The notes: generated from the letters alone by a model not told the origin. A stretch of 64,000 nucleotides of DNA from Harmonia axyridis (GCF_914767665.1 NC_059502.1:3968001-4032000); one strand, 5' to 3'; positions 1-10,432 are shown, numbered from the stretch's first letter. Translations and numbers: made by a program.

Positions 1-465
1 CCATTCAGGAATGAAAAAGTTAGTAATCATGGCTCTATACCGATCACCATTGACTGTAACGTTCTGGCCATCATCGTTTTTGAAGAAGTATGGACCAATG
101 ATTCCACCAGCCCATAAAGCGCACCAAACAGTCAGTTTTTTGGATGTAACGGTGTTTCGACATACACTTGAGGATTAGCTTCACTCCAAATGCGGCAGTT
201 TTGTTTGTTGACGTAGTCATTCAACCAGAAAAGCGCTTCGTTGCTAAACAAAATAAAATGGACGTAGTGCGCGATACGTATTCCGCACAGAACCATTATT
301 TTCGAAATAAAATTGCACTATTTGCAAGCGTTGTTCGGGCGTGAGTCTATTCATGATGAATTGCCAAACCAAACTGAGAATAAATCACTTGATAGCTGTT
401 AAATCGGTCGCTATCTTGAACAGTAATGCCAACTTAAAGTTACATACCTCGAAAAAAACACCCGT
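1..465 (-). mobile_element. rosa-type DD41D mariner-like element, copy 1 (cut by window edge)
   Basis: This is the 5' part of a Tc1/mariner-superfamily element read on the minus strand. The left window edge cuts it inside the catalytic domain. The 5' terminus at the right ends in CACCCGT followed by TA (466-467), matching the other family members. The coding remnant starts near 356 (MNRLTPEQ-type helix-turn-helix) and shows the shared internal deletion joining this segment to the SDEAHF catalytic region. It is inserted in a mariner transposase gene (468-1022); the rest of that gene should lie left of the window. Confidence 0.88.
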
Positions 466-467
466 TA

Positions 468-1022
468 TTATACCTTGCGCATCCCAGAATACTGCTGCCA
501 TAACCTTGCCAGCTGACTGTTGCGATTTTGCTCGCTTTGGATTCGGTTCATTGTGTGCAGTCCACTCAGCTGACTGTCGATTGGACTCCGGAGTGAAATG
601 ATGGAGCCATGTTTCATCCATTGTCACATATCGACGCAAAAATTCAGGTTCATTGCACTTAAACAGCTTCAAACACGTTGTTGCTTTTGATCGATTGTGA
701 GCTCGCGCGACACCCATTTTGCACACAGCTTTCTCATGTACAAATATTCGTGAATGACATGATGTACACTTTCAGATGATATCTTTACAATGTCTGCTAT
801 CTCGATCAACTTCACTTTACGGTCATTCAAAATTATTTTGTGAACTTTTTTGATTTGTTCGTCGGTGACTGCCTCTTTTGGGCTTCCACTGCGTTCGCCG
901 TCTTCGATGCTTATTTCACCACGTTTAAACTTAGCATACCAATCAATGATGGTTGATTTTCCTGGTGCAGACTCCGGAAACGTGCGAAAAGTGTGTCTAA
1001 TTTGACCATTTACACAAATCAA
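468..1022 (-). pseudogene. DD34D mariner transposase, N-terminal half, interrupted
   Basis: Minus-strand remnant of a mariner transposase, the enzyme that cuts and pastes the element at TA sites. Reading down from 1022 gives an HTH region (APGKSTIIDWYAKFKRGE, then ILNDRKVKLIEIAD), the WVSRELT linker (the WVPHEL-type motif of mariners), and VTMDETWLHHFTPE with the first catalytic Asp. A frameshift near 680-700 splits it into two frames. The usual first residues of the protein are missing. The reading ends at WDAQGI, where rosa copy 1 is inserted at a TA. A second mariner fragment at 22560 keeps the uninterrupted sequence at that point, GCGCAAGGTATAATATTC, which fixes the insertion site. Confidence 0.85.
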
Positions 1023-1520
1023 CAGTCAAAAACATACTAACCTATTGAAAAAAAAGCAAACTAATAATTATTGTCATAAGGCGCGTATTTTTAAAAAAAA
1101 TATACAACCCTTTTTTCGTCCAGTATAGTAGGTATATAACAAATTCCTTGCAAGAATAAATGAATGCTTATTATAAAATTCACGTGGCCAGAAGGGATAC
1201 GCTCATTCTGTTTTCTCAAGATGTAATTGACTTTTGACTCCGATTTTGTTGCGAGAATATTCTGAATCTGAATATCTGATGGGAACGGAATTGTTACATC
1301 ATATTTCGAAGGGAAAAAAATTATACAGCGATTAGTAAAAGGTGGGTGTATGTATATCAGATTACAACAGTTGATACGATCTGTTGAGGCTATGCTTTGC
1401 GTTTTGAATATTGTTTCCAATAACATACCCTTGAAATCGAAGAACATTAACCACTCTGGAATTTTTGGAATACATTTCAATTATCTAAAAGAAGTGGGTA
1501 TCGTCACCAGGGTATGAAAA
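1023..1520. other. AT-rich stretch, no gene seen
   Basis: It probably includes the degraded 5' end of the mariner up to about 1090. A 129-codon minus-strand open frame (1091-1480) has no recognisable domain and AT-rich, non-coding-like composition, so it was not called as a gene. Confidence 0.4.
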
Positions 1521-1640
1521 TACGCTCTATTAGTGATGACGTCACAAACCGCCATTTTAGTTCTCCTGTCAGTGTTCGGAATCCAAACAAACAAATTGTC
1601 ATTCAAATGGCGCCGTCGTTGCCAAGAAGTTATTAGTGCC
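1521..1640 (+). repeat. Solo arm of the CRE-palindrome foldback element
   Basis: It starts TACGCTCTATTAGTGATGACG and continues for about 100 bases nearly identical to the arms of the foldback at 35838-36296 and to the solo arm at 36901. It includes the TGACGTCA palindrome. Similarity fades after about 1620. Confidence 0.75.
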
Positions 1641-2545
1641 AGAGATGGAAATACTAGCCAATATTGTTTAACTTGTTTCTTTTCATTTTGTTTCGTTTTT
1701 TCGTTGTTAAATTTTGGTCTTCATATTCCATAAAATCATGTTATGCTATAAAATTGTGTTTCTTGAGTAAAAGGAAATGAGGTGAAAAAAAGGATAAGGC
1801 TAAAGTATGAATTTAATTGCAATTTAATAATGTAATTGTTACACTTTACAGAGTGTCACAAATTTGATGAAAAAACAGGCTATAATTTCGACACCCGGTA
1901 TTTGTAAAATAGAAATTTTTATGCGGATATGGTTTTCACAATAACGTTCAGAAAAAATAATCTGTAATTCAAGAAGAAAAAAAAACGATATTTACCAATG
2001 TTTGCAACTTTTTTCTTTGTTGAGAGAAAATTGTGGCTGCGACACTAGAATGCGAGCTGCAAAAATTCCTAAAATCTCACGTTTGCGGTAGCTGAAATTT
2101 GCATAAGACAATTTAAAGATCAAGCTGGATCTACCTACCAAATTCTTTCAAAATCGGCGGAAAATTTCAGAAGTTAAGGCTATTACAAAATATGTGCGGA
2201 CACACAGTCCGACAGACTGACACAAAACTAGTTGTTCAGGAGGTTGAAATGTATTTTTCGATCGGATATCTACAAATCGGAAATCAAAAATGGATTTGCT
2301 ATTTAACATCTGTAGTTTCCAAAATCACAAGGAAAAAATATTGAAATACCATATTTATGTACTCCTAACGGGGAAATTCTCAAAAATTATTCTCACAAGG
2401 GACCACTTGTTTTTTTGCGTATTAGTCAAACTTTGATATCCATTCATTTCTCTGGCGCTTCTGCGATGACTAGATTTATTTGTAGTTTGTACGGTGTACA
2501 AAGTAGTACATTCATTTTATTCATTCTTTCTCTTTACGAAGCATA
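1641..2545. other. Non-coding, AT-rich
   Basis: No reading frame or repeat is recognised. A stretch near 2190-2240 (GGACACACAGTCCGACAGAC) resembles the low-complexity TCCG/GACAG-type words also present at 44760 and 48010. Confidence 0.35.
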
Positions 2546-2547
2546 TA

Positions 2548-3219
2548 ACGGGTGGTTTTTTTCGAGTTAAGTTTCGGTTTAAGTTGCCCTTACTGTTCAA
2601 GATGGTGACCGATTTAACAGCTGTCAAGTGATTTATTCTCAGTTTGGTTTGGCAATTCATCATGAATAGACTCACGCCTGAACAACGCTTGCAAATAGTG
2701 CAATTTTATTTCGAAAATAATGGTTCTGTGCGGAATACGTATCGCGCACTACGTCCATTTTATTTTGGTTAGCGATGAAGCGCACTTCTGGTTGAATGGC
2801 TACGTCAAAAAAACAAAACTGCCGCATTTGGAGTGAAGCTTATCCTCAAGTGTATGTCGAAACACCGTAACATCCAGAAAAACTGAGTGTTTGGTGCGCT
2901 TTATGGGCTGGTGTAATCATTGGTCCGTACTTCCTTAAAAACGATGATGACCAGAACGTTACAGTCAATGGTGATCGGTATATAGCCATGATTACTAACT
3001 TTTTCATTCCTTAATTGAACAACCATGATGTCCAATAGCTGTGGTTCCCACAAGACGGCGTAACATGTCACACAACTCGTGCCACAATCGATTTAATGAA
3101 AGACACGTTTGGTGACCGCCTAATTTCACGTTTTGATAAATAAAATTCATGTCAATCGAATAATCCATCGTTGTTTTATTGCAATTTAAAGTTCTATAGC
3201 TCTAAAAAAAAACAACCTT
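2548..3219 (+). mobile_element. rosa-type DD41D element, copy 2 (doubly deleted)
   Basis: It begins ACGGGTGGTTTTTTTCGAG after TA 2546-2547 and ends before TA 3220-3221. It has the family's N-terminal/catalytic fusion plus a private second deletion: after ATTTCACGTTTTG it jumps directly to the 3' untranslated part ATAAATAAAATTCATG. That removes about 250 bases, including the third catalytic Asp region. Several stops and frameshifts are visible, so it encodes nothing functional. Confidence 0.85.
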
Positions 3220-3526
3220 TACAACAGTAGAGGGCAGCACTGTACGACGACTTTCACGAAAATATAATTTTACCTCTTTCGTAATGAGTTTCTTAACGAA
3301 TATTTTAAAAATATATCAGTACTTTATACAAAGTACATATTATCATCAAATTTTTTGCGAAAAACGAAAAGTTGAAAACCTCATAAAAATCTGGGATCTG
3401 TAAGAAGGAATAATTTCGTTTCGAACTGAGCAAACCACATGGCGGTGTTCCCTCCCGAGTGCGCTACCCAAAATGAAAATTTCCATGAAACAGAGCACCC
3501 TCAGGCAAATCCTGTTCCTACCGAAG
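3220..3526. other. Spacer before a coding-like exon
   Basis: About 300 bases with no repeat recognised. Composition becomes more GC-rich from about 3430 towards the exon candidate at 3527. Confidence 0.3.
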
Positions 3527-3700
3527 ATTCACCCTGACCTATAAACTAATAAGCGCACAAAAATTTTGGGATGACCCTGATCCGTTTCTACACAAATTAG
3601 CGCTGTCACTCATCAGGTACTCCTATGACGAAATGAAGAGGAATTCAGTCCATTTCACGTATAATATCATTAATAATGCTACGTATAAACGAATTCCCAG
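3527..3700 (+). CDS. Candidate internal exon of an unknown gene
   Basis: An open frame with natural residue composition (KFWDDPDPFLHKLALSL, then IRYSYDEMKRNSVHFTYN) runs without stops. It is preceded by a plausible acceptor (CCTGTTCCTACCGAAG) and followed by a clean donor (CCCAG then GTGAACA at 3701). The frame is open upstream to about 3489, so the exact acceptor is uncertain. I do not recognise the family. No matching next exon was identified nearby. It may be an exon of a host gene whose introns are filled with transposons, or a gene relic. Confidence 0.35.
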
Positions 3701-3800
3701 GTGAACAATCACAAACCGTGGGTGATGTTCAATGTTCGTCTTGGGCAATTATACACGGTGTTCAGCTTAATTGTTCTATTTATCTTATTTCATAACACCG

Positions 3801-4866
3801 GCAAAGATGATATTTCGCTACAGTCTAATTCAAGGGTGCTGTGGGTAAAGACGAGTCGGAAAATATCTCTCATACTCACTTTTATCGTTTACTAAACGCC
3901 AATTTCATAATAGCGAAAAAAAAATTGAAATGTGAAGGTTTCGAGTCTAGGCCGGACACGATTCTTCCTAATACGTTCCCGGAACTTCTTAACCTGTCGT
4001 TTTTGCTTTTTTTATTCGGAATAATTAGGGTTTTTTTAAGCGCTTCTTGCTTTTGAACATATACATTTTGTCGGCAGTTTTTCTTATACAGGGTGATTCA
4101 CCAGGATGGCCTATTAGACGTTTATGGAAAATTATTCATAAGCTCAAGGACTTCGAAGTTCATGATGGTATTATAAAAGTTGATATTAATTTAAATAAAA
4201 AGCAACCTCTCAGAATGTATCGCATCCGTAGACTGGACAAGTCCAGGTGAACGATCATCGTGGGCCACGAGGATTTCCATGAGGAGTTCCAAGGGCCTGT
4301 CTCACGCTCAGGAAGCGATACTTCGACTCATCGTCGAGGTTGCAACCACTCTCAATTTGAGTTGAGAATGTGTGAAGATATACTACAGAAATGATCCTGT
4401 GAAGTATGATCTTAATTTTAAAATTTCAAAATTTTGGCGTCGTCACCATGAATGGTGTGGAAGAACTTGGTATAGTTAGTCCACTAGCGACATCCGTGAC
4501 GGAATGAATCAAGCTTGTATTTGGAACGCCATCTGTAGTTAAGCAAAGATGATATTTCGCTACGGTCTAATTCAAGGGTGATGTAGGTCAAGATGAGACG
4601 GAAAATATCTCTCATACTCACTTTTATCGTTTAGTAAACGCCAATTTCATAATGGAGAAAAAAAAATTGAAATGTGAAGGTTTCGAGTCTTGGTCGGACA
4701 CGATTCTTCCTAATACGGTCCCGGAACTTCTGAGCCTGTCGTTTTTAGGGTTTTTTAAGCGCTTCTTGCTTTTGAACATATAAATTTTGTTGGCAGTTAT
4801 TCTTATACAGGGCGATTCATCGTGATGGCCTATTAGACGATTTATGAAAAATTAATCATAATTTTG
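3801..4866 (+). repeat. Direct duplication (3801-4138 and 4543-4866) split by another repeat
   Basis: Two imperfect copies beginning GCAAAGATGATATTTCGCTAC are separated by the palindrome-rich repeat at 4139-4542. Both run through CGGACACGATTCTTCCTAAT and into the terminus ACAGGGYGATTCA of the foldback family. The first copy carries only about 52 bases of that foldback before it stops; the second carries the whole element. Short open frames here are incidental. Confidence 0.75.
4139..4542 (+). repeat. Palindrome-rich interspersed repeat, copy 1
   Basis: About 400 bases, also found at 8574-8980 (same strand) and 10433-10797 (opposite strand). It contains a chain of short perfect palindromes: CTGGACAAGTCCAG (4233-4246), ACGATCATCGT, GGTTGCAACC (4338-4347) and ACCATGAATGGT. 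It ends near GGAACGCCATCTGTAGTTAA. No coding capacity, TA duplication or long terminal repeats are evident, so its class is unknown. Confidence 0.75.
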
Positions 4867-5681
4867 AGCTAAAAATTTGCATATTGGAGTTTGAGACAAT
4901 ACTCTTCTTCCCTGAAATATTTTAAGATCTCTAAAACTTTCGGTTATACCGGAAACAGACTACTACTTCCTTATTTCAAATGACACACCCAGTATATTAT
5001 TGTATCATTAGATAGCTCTTTTGATGACAATTTCGGCAATATGCCATACCTTGGGTAAAACTCAACGGTTCATGAGTTAATGGGATTCTTATAAAAAAAA
5101 TGGTGGAGATGAGGACTCACATTTTTTTGAATATTTCGGCAGAAGAAGCTTTTTTCAAAAAAAATTTTTCTTTTTCGTTTTAGCAAATACGTTGTATTAT
5201 AATCCTCTTTGTGGTTTGATCAAAAATGTACAGGGTGTCTAGAAGAAGATCTCGAACTTGGACAACTCAAATTCATCAAAACAGAATTTTAATACTACGT
5301 ATTTTCAAAATTGAAAAGAAAACAAAAATTTCGGAAAAGCTTTCTCTGCCGAAAAATTCACAAAAATGCGAGTCCTCATCGCCAGTATTTTTTTCATAAG
5401 AATCCCATTGACTTAGAACTGTTGAGTTTTTACCCAAGGTATGGCATATTGCCGAAATTGTAGTCAAAATAGCTATCTAATGATGCTCTAATATACAAAG
5501 TGTCCCATTTGAAATAAGGAAGTCGTAGTCTGTTTTCGGTTCAACAGGAAGTTGTAGAGAACTGAAAATATTTCAGGGAGAAAGACCATTGTCTCAAACT
5601 CCAATCTGCAAATTCACAGCTCAAAGTTATGATTAGATTTCCGTAAATGTCTAATAGGCCATCTCGGTGAATCACCTTGTA
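4806..5681. repeat. Foldback (long inverted repeat) element
   Basis: The left arm (ACAGGGCGATTCATCGTGATGG onward) and right arm (ending GAATCACCTTGT) are imperfect reverse complements of each other over about 390 bases, with a loop near 5210-5280. Paired landmarks are the palindromic partners of GCATATTGGAGTTTGAGACA and GGTATGGCATATTGCCGAAA. The left arm recurs at 14866-15290. The terminus ACAGGGTG is shared with other small elements here. It is non-autonomous; the minus-strand open frame at 5276-5467 lies in the arm and is not a gene. Confidence 0.8.
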
Positions 5682-6361
5682 TTTCGTAACATCTTTCTTG
5701 CTATTTTATCAGGTCATGCAATGATAGATGAGAAAAATGGTTACCGGTTTATTTTAAATGTTAGTACTGTATTTTGTAGATCTTTTGCCCTTCATGAGAG
5801 AAGCTGATCATAAGACTCTGGTTCTTAATTATAGGTTGTTCAAAGTAGACATAGCGATAAAAGCTACAAATGAATCATAACCTTTGAGCTGGGGAAGAAT
5901 TTGAATAGTTTTTGTAACTACTTTGCAGCTAAAGTCGCCGTAGTGTTTCAAAAAATTTTTGGGGTATACACACATTTTTTACTTATGGGTTACAATGATT
6001 GGCAGCGAATGGTTTGTCTAGCGTATAGTTTATATGATATATTTTTTCACTAATTTTAATTATTTATTAATAATTTAGCTATTATTAATATTTATAGATA
6101 TATTCCTACAATTTGAGTTCTATCAACTACTGGTTTACTTATTACGATTACATTACTTACTTTCGATCATTTCTACTTAATATTGTTGTGATAACTGCAC
6201 CCCAGAGTTATTATTTGAAACATTATATTTTCCACCGCCTCGTATTATCTCCGAATTATTCCTTAATTTTATTTTTTCCAGGTTCTCCAAGGCTTTTGCG
6301 TGATTATTCTGGAGTCAATATAGCCTTATAATAGTTTGGAGAACCTAGTACTGTTAATTAT
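5682..6361. other. AT-rich, no gene seen
   Basis: It is stop-rich in all frames apart from a 72-codon frame (6113-6331) of hydrophobic, low-complexity composition that is unlikely to be coding. Confidence 0.4.
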
Positions 6362-6484
6362 TACCCAACAGCAAATGGTAGGACGGTCCCCTGTAAACCA
6401 GAAAATTTCTGTCCAGTCCGAGGCTCGAACCCCCAATCTTCAGATTGGAAGTAAGCGGTCTTGATAACTAGACCAACCGACCTT
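6362..6484 (-). repeat. tRNA-like head of a SINE or tRNA relic
   Basis: The minus strand reads GGTCGGTTGGTCTAGTTATC, with a box A-like TGGTCTAGTTA (6465-6475), and later GGTTCGAGCCT, a near-perfect box B (6421-6431). Their spacing suits an RNA polymerase III internal promoter. A CCAAT/ATTGG stem encloses CTGAAGA, which resembles an anticodon arm, but it sits too far from the D stem and the T stem does not pair. It is therefore not a functional tRNA and is best read as a tRNA-derived SINE head. No second copy was noticed in the window. Confidence 0.5.
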
Positions 6485-7009
6485 GTTAATATGTTGAGGG
6501 AAAACTTAATATAAGCTAAAATCACGGTGACCTAGAGTTTAACCTTGAAACTTTAGGTATATGTAAGCTAATTTTCTTAGTTTTCAAATACAAGGTGTCA
6601 AATTTCGACTGATTTTGATGAACTTGGTATATTGTGCGGTACCAAGTGTCATAAAAATAAATTTATTAGTTTCAGTTACGTAACAGAAGGGTTAATCATG
6701 TTGATATTAGAACAAATAAGTGTACCTACTTCACAGTTTTCTTTTTCGAATGTTTATTCCTTTTAATGGCTAAGTCAATTGAAGATACCAAATACAGAGG
6801 TGTGTGTCTACGTCCACTAACAACTCGAAATTGTTCATATGACTTGGCCGCCTAGATAGTCGGATCTAACACCCCTAGATCAAAAATTTATGACTACCTC
6901 TCGTTTCTCGCCATAGAAAGAGGGAAATATCTTTTACGCGAAGAGCGGTACTAGACAAAGGAGACAATGACGTATACCATTACAATAGTTACAACTAGGA
7001 CAGCGATCC
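6485..7009. other. Non-coding spacer
   Basis: No repeat or gene recognised. GC content rises towards 7000, just before the candidate first exon. Confidence 0.3.
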
Positions 7010-7106
7010 CTCAGTCTCTCGGTACTGCACCGGCAAAGTATGAATTATTTTTCATTCAAGGATCCGGACGAGCGGTGCATTGAAATCGACATTCTTCTGT
7101 TTTTGC
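7010..7106 (+). CDS. Candidate first exon of an unknown gene (Inr, ATG, donor)
   Basis: CTCAGTCTC at 7010-7018 contains TCAGTC, the arthropod initiator consensus. An ATG at 7040 opens MNYFSFKDPDERCIEIDILL, and the frame runs to a strong donor, TTTTTGC then GTGAGTG, at 7107. The coding part is 67 bases and ends in phase 1. The locally GC-rich context differs from the flanks. The peptide is too short to assign, and the next exon was not found. A chance combination of signals cannot be excluded. Confidence 0.25.
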
Positions 7107-7502
7107 GTGAGTGAATATCCTTGATATTTACATTCGGATGAACCTTCCTTAAATCATGTAAATCAAAATAATTGTTTCGAAAACACTAGTGCAATAAGTA
7201 GTTCGAGGTTGTGGCTCGATAATCTCAGTAGAGTATGGGTCTTTGATATCGTTTTGATCCTTCCGAGTGTTTATCCTTATGTCATCGGTGGATCAATTGA
7301 ACTTTGACGTGATTCATGATTGAGATATGTCTATTGTAGATTCAAGGGTATGGTAATGTTCCATTGTGGTGCGTTGGTTCATTTGTTCTAATGTGGATGA
7401 CCGGGTATATGTTTACAGGATGGCTCAATGAATATCCGAATTCAAAAAATTGATGAAAATTTACTCTTTTGCATAATACAAGTTGTTCCTGAATTGGAGG
7501 TA

Positions 7503-8379
7503 AAGGGTGTTTTTTTTTGGCTATAGAACTTTAAATTGCAATAAAACAACGATGGATTATTCGATTGACATGAATTTTATTTATCCGCAAGATAATCTTG
7601 TGGCATTACATTTTAAATATGATTTCCGGCATATGGCCGCCACGGCTGGCTCGGATATAGTCCAATCTGGACGTCCAATTTTCAATGACTTTTTACAACA
7701 TTTGTGACCGTATAGACCAATGACTTTAAATAGCCCCACAGAAAGTAGTCTAGCGGTGTTAAATCACAAGATCTTGGAGGCCAATTCACAGGTCCAAAAC
7801 GTGAAATTAGGCGGTCACCAAACGTGTCTTTCAATAAATCGATTGTGGCACGAGCTGTGTGACATGTTGCGCCGTCTTCTTGGAACCACAGCTCTTGGAC
7901 ATCATGGTTGTTCAATTCAGGAATGAAAAAGTTAGTAATCATGGCTCTATACCGATCACCATTGACTGTAACGTTCTGGCCATCATCGTTTTTGAAGAAG
8001 TACGGACCAATGATTCCACCAGCCCATAAAGCGCACCAAACAGTCGGTTTTTCTGGATGTAACGGTGTTTCGACATACACTTGAGGATTTGCTTCACTCC
8101 AAATGCGGCAGTTTTGTTTGTTGACGTAGCCATTCAACCCGAAGTGCGCTTCATCGCTAAACAAAATAAAATGGACGTAGTGCGCGATACGTATTCCGCA
8201 CAAAACCATTATTGTCGAAATAAAATTGCACTATTTGCAAGCGTTGTTCAGGCGTGAGTCTATTCACAATGAATTGCCAAACCAAACTGAGAATAAATCA
8301 CTTGACAGCTGTTAAATCGGTTGCCATCTTGAACAGTAATGCCAACTTAAAGTTATATACCTCGAAAAAAAACACCCTA
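7503..8379 (-). mobile_element. rosa-type DD41D element, copy 3 (both ends present)
   Basis: 877 bases flanked by TA at 7501-7502 and 8380-8381. The terminal repeats are AAGGGTGTTTTTTTTTGGC at the 3' end and the complement of TCGAAAAAAAACACCCTA at the 5' end. Both run about 35 bases and read GGGTGTTTTTTT, TATA, AACTTTAA in register. The internal deletion is the one common to the family. Confidence 0.92.
7682..8209 (-). pseudogene. Catalytic-core ORF of rosa copy 3, C-terminus frameshifted
   Basis: A 175-residue frame starts MVLCGIRIAHYVHFILFSDE, in the alternative frame created by the family deletion. The DDD residues are all present: Asp in FSDEAHF, Asp in WFQEDGATCH, and Asp in CDLTPLDYFLWG, with 41 residues between the second and third. 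After GYLKSLVY it leaves the family frame (TVTNVVKSH), where neighbours continue ADKPQTLDHLEDN, because a segment around 7710-7730 is lost. The product would be a truncated transposase without a DNA-binding domain. Confidence 0.8.
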
Positions 8380-8573
8380 TACAAACGAAAATGGCACATT
8401 CCTCAGATCATTTTATGAAAAAAGTCCTATAAACATGGGCCCGCAAAAGTTTTGTTCTCGTATCACTTTCTCCTCACAAGATATTCAACTCAAATTTGGT
8501 ATAGAAATTCCAAATTAAAGTGTTCATCATGTGATCCTAACTTTGAATGCAAATCTACAGGGTAATATTCACT
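8380..8573. other. Spacer between elements
   Basis: Nothing recognised. Confidence 0.3.
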
Positions 8574-8980
8574 AGGCCCAAGGACTTTGAAGTCTCTGAT
8601 GGTAGTATAAAAGTTGATATTAATTCAAATAAAAAAGCAACCTCTCAGAATGTATCGCATCCGTAAACTGGACAAGTCCAGGTGAACGATCATCGTGGGC
8701 CACGAGGATTTCCATGAGGAATTCCTAGAGCCAGTCTCACGCTCAGGAAGCGATACTTCGACTCATCGTCGAGGTTGCAACCACTCTCAATTTGAGTTGA
8801 GAATGTGTGAAGATATACTACAGAAATGATCCTGTGAAGTATGATCTTAATTTTAAAATTTCAAAATTTTGACTTGGTCACCATGAATGGTGCAGAAGAA
8901 ATTAGTATAGTTAGTCAACTAGCGACATCTATGACGAAATGAATCAAGTTTGTGTTTGGGACGCCATCTGTTGTTAAGTA
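8574..8980 (+). repeat. Palindrome-rich interspersed repeat, copy 2
   Basis: It is nearly collinear with 4139-4542, from CCAAGGACTTTGAAG to GACGCCATCTGTTGTTAAG. It keeps the palindromes CTGGACAAGTCCAG, ACGATCATCGT and GGTTGCAACC. The same orientation as copy 1 but different flanks show it is dispersed rather than tandem. Confidence 0.75.
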
Positions 8981-10432
8981 GTGTAAGATTCTTTTGATCT
9001 GAAAATTATTGATTGAATTTCGTACATTTTATTATATTCGATGAATACAATTTCTAATAATTTATTCTACCTGATGAAAAATGAAATGGTTCTTTTATAT
9101 ATCAGAGGGAAAATGAAATTAAGAACTTTAAGGTCCGTTATAGTATGAATAATGATATCTCAAACAGAATTGACATGTTCAATTCACCTGTAATTACTAA
9201 ATATGCTATTGTTCATTTTAATCTTGACTATTGTATCACGATTCGTGAGTTAACATTTAGTTATTCACAAAGCTAAATACTTTAATTGAATATTATGGTT
9301 TTGATTCCTGTAAGTTGTCTAATGATAAATGTAATTGTAGCATTATAAAAGCCCCCGGCAGAAATATTAGTGTATTTATTCTATAATAAGATGATTTCAT
9401 TGTTCTAATCACAATTTGTTATAAATATTCAAGTGGTTATTTAAATTATGTAAACTGATTTTTTTTTCATATTTCACTGGCATTTTGTATGGTTTGAAAT
9501 CAAAATAATCACTGAATTAATTCAATCAAAAGTTACCAAAAAGAAATCTTCCAGTATACTATGAAACTAGTAGGAGCATTGAACATGAACAATAAGGTTC
9601 AACTTAGGTATATATCATAAATCGAAGAATTTTTTTCTCAACGAACGTAGTTCAAAAACACTCATTTTCAGTTGAATTAGCTTATGGGTTTCAAATTTGA
9701 GCAGAAGATAATGGAATAATTTCTCAGATACCCACATCAGGAAGTTCATTCGATAAATCATAATTCATTCAAAATCTTAAACAATGGTCAAAAAAACCTT
9801 TTAGTCGCAATTCTGACAAATAGCTCTCCTAATATGACGCAGTCAAGGTAAACTATCGTACCTTTTAAATACGCAAAAATCTCTGTCCATTCGATATATC
9901 CTTGATATTACAAAAGATAGAAGAGTCCCTAATTATCTTAAAAAAATCCACATTCATCTTCTTCGAAGAAAGAAACATACCCACATCCTGAACCAAAACT
10001 CCGAAGTTGAAAAACAAGGATTCATAGAAGAAATTGTATTCTGACTTCATAGTTTCCTTGAGTAAAATACCACCATATAATTATTCTTCGAGTCTTCCAG
10101 CTTCCTAGTTCGTCTCCATTCATCAGATGTATGATGGTATCTTTAATGAATATTGATTGGAAAAATACGCAGATACAGTAGTTGAAATAAAAAATTGTTT
10201 CTTCCTCGAACAGCTGAAATACCAATGCGTAATTGTAATAATAACTATTAATTAATGGTAAATTGTATGATGATCGTGAAGATTTAGAGGCACGCTAGCT
10301 TGTTTCAGATACAGAACTTCCAATTGAAACTGACTTTTTTTTATATAGGTACATAAAATATTAAATTCGCTATGATTTAAAATATCCGAAATATTTCGTA
10401 ATTTGAAAACCTTCCTTCAATTAAATTGGACT
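8981..10432. other. AT-rich, no confident gene
   Basis: Mostly stop-rich. A plus-strand open stretch at about 9835-10045 (SIRYILDITKDRRVPNYLKK onward) and overlapping minus-strand frames were examined. None has convincing splice sites at both ends or a known domain, so no gene is called. Confidence 0.35.

Noticed and set aside
1091..1480. 129-codon minus-strand frame as a gene
   Set aside because: AT-rich composition, no domain, no splice or start context.
4338..4347. Hammerhead ribozyme in the palindrome-chain repeat
   Set aside because: Only a CGATGAG-like word is present on one strand, and the GAAA box and third stem are missing.
6413..6482. Functional tRNA-Phe (GAA loop CTGAAGA)
   Set aside because: The anticodon-like stem is displaced from the D stem and the T stem does not pair, so no cloverleaf forms.
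7720..7926. Opposite-strand frames running through each rosa copy (for example 7720-7926, 25461-25688, 20714-20947, 34514-34747)
   Set aside because: They recur at the same place in every copy as the antisense of the conserved catalytic codons. They have no domain of their own.
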